A stretch of 64,000 nucleotides of DNA from Pseudomonadota bacterium. Its GTDB lineage: Bacteria; Pseudomonadota; Gammaproteobacteria; Steroidobacterales; Woeseiaceae. The stretch is from positions 1 to 64,000 of the forward strand of contig JADFNS010000011.1 in assembly GCA_022563255.1 (NCBI GenBank), in the 5' to 3' direction. Under the pieces are notes generated by a model that was not told the DNA's origin, made no database searches, and saw nothing but the letters and a program-made list of their open reading frames with translations. Made by a program: the position numbers and the translations under genes. The stretch's first letter is position 1. Every line of letters starts with the position of its first letter. Shown here piece by piece: positions 63,286 to 64,000 of this stretch.

Positions 63286-64000
63286 GTGAACAAACCGCGT
63301 GTGAAAGGGTTTTTTGACGAGATTACGTTCACCGTATCTTACGTCGTCAGCGATCCCGAAACGAAACAGGCAGTCATCATCGACCCGGTACTGAACTACG
63401 ATCCTGCGTCCGGTCGCACATCTACAAACTCTGCGGATACAATGATCGCGTACGTGAACGACGCAGGCCTCGACATCGGCTGGATACTTGAAACGCATGT
63501 GCACGCCGACCACCTGAGCAGCTCACCTTACTTGCAGGAACAACTGGGGGGCCAAACTGCGATAGGCGCAAACGTTACGGCTGTTCAGGTTGCTTTCAAA
63601 AACGTTTTCAACATCAAGGACCTGCAACTCGACGGCAGTCAGTTCGATCATTTGTTCGGAGACGGAGACGCGTTCGACATCGGCAACATCGCGGCACGCG
63701 TTATCGCGACACCCGGTCATACGCCTGCCTGCGTGACGTATGTTATCGGCGATAGTGCATTCATCGGCGACACGCTTTTCATGCCCGACTACGGGACCGC
63801 GCGGGCGGATTTTCCTGGCGGCAGCGCAACGCAATTGTACGATTCCATTCAGAAGATTTTTTCGCTGCCCGATGATACGCGTTTGTTTTTGTGCCACGAC
63901 TACAAGGCGCCCGGCCGCGATACCTACGTCTGGGAAACCACGGTTGCCGAACAACGAAAAGGGAATATCCTTGTCAATGAGAGCATCGGTAGAGACGAAT
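63286..64000 (+). CDS. MBL-fold metallohydrolase, persulfide-dioxygenase-like (3' partial)
   Basis: Starts at GTG with GAGGT nine bases upstream and runs out of the window in frame (238 codons visible). It has the metallo-beta-lactamase motif THVHADHL (His71, His73, Asp75, His76), the second-site ATPGHTPAC and a later FLCHDYKAPGR. This pattern is that of Blh/ETHE1-like persulfide dioxygenases, which oxidise glutathione persulfide in sulfide detoxification. A D-cysteine desulfhydrase lies elsewhere in the window as a possible sulfide source, but no direct link is shown. Confidence 0.88.
   Translation, partial: MNKPRVKGFFDEITFTVSYVVSDPETKQAVIIDPVLNYDPASGRTSTNSADTMIAYVNDAGLDIGWILETHVHADHLSSSPYLQEQLGGQTAIGANVTAVQVAFKNVFNIKDLQLDGSQFDHLFGDGDAFDIGNIAARVIATPGHTPACVTYVIGDSAFIGDTLFMPDYGTARADFPGGSATQLYDSIQKIFSLPDDTRLFLCHDYKAPGRDTYVWETTVAEQRKGNILVNESIGRDE

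Overview
The window looks like chromosomal DNA of a free-living gammaproteobacterium with a mid-range GC content. Supporting features are a caa3-type cytochrome oxidase operon whose subunit II carries two haem-c domains, an SO2930-type dihaem cytochrome with its beta-helix partner, malate synthase G, ModABC, and AgmX/ExbB/ExbD genes. The lineage is an inference; a Woeseiaceae-like or Chromatiales/Xanthomonadales-like bacterium would fit. I found no rRNA, tRNA, CRISPR array, transposase, integrase or phage gene.

Layout. 0-4.7 kb: an MTA/SAH-deaminase-like amidohydrolase cut by the window edge, a small membrane protein, a hot-dog thioesterase, then on the minus strand a VOC protein, a secreted protein and phosphopentomutase, and a broken DUF2784 gene. 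4.8-9.8 kb: cytochrome oxidase operon (II, I, III-like, III, IV) ending in a strong terminator. 9.5-10.5 kb and 32.7-33.9 kb: two direct-repeat copies of the same coxB 5'-end/anti-sigma/sigma segment. 10.5-32.7 kb: a block between the repeats with an 11-gene minus-strand cluster: a small exported protein, three TPR proteins, a second small exported protein, ExbB, two ExbD, an AgmX-like TonB protein, then a cyclic-di-GMP-I (GEMM) riboswitch leading a 2206-residue DUF11 surface protein and a 1688-residue protein with three OmpA-like domains and a large beta-barrel. 33.4-42.3 kb: ECF sigma/anti-sigma, a sodium:solute symporter, a CDP-alcohol phosphatidyltransferase, and an envelope ABC system with an outer-membrane protein and a LolA-like protein. 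42.5-64 kb: AI-2E-type transporter with an internal stop, cytochrome/beta-helix pair, LysR with azoreductase and pirin, extracellular nuclease, MFS and ABC-2 exporters, DUF547, D-amino-acid enzymes, modABC, glcB, a deleted aceA, and a persulfide-dioxygenase-like metallohydrolase cut by the window end.

How it fits together. The 10.5-32.1 kb cluster reads as a proton-motive-force-driven envelope machine (ExbB/ExbD motor, AgmX transducer, periplasmic and lipoprotein TPR scaffold) coupled to a giant surface protein and an outer-membrane barrel. The riboswitch puts these last two genes under cyclic-di-GMP control, the signal that normally governs attachment versus motility. This is the best candidate here for an undescribed system.

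The block sits between direct repeats whose outer halves together reconstitute one intact locus: the left copy keeps complete coxB and has decayed regulators, and the right copy keeps intact regulators and has only 71 codons of coxB. This is the pattern of single-crossover insertion, or of tandem duplication followed by deletion. Decay is common in the window: DUF2784, left sigma, left anti-sigma, AI-2E transporter, HxlR fragment, coxB fragment and aceA are all broken, several by deletions at short repeats.
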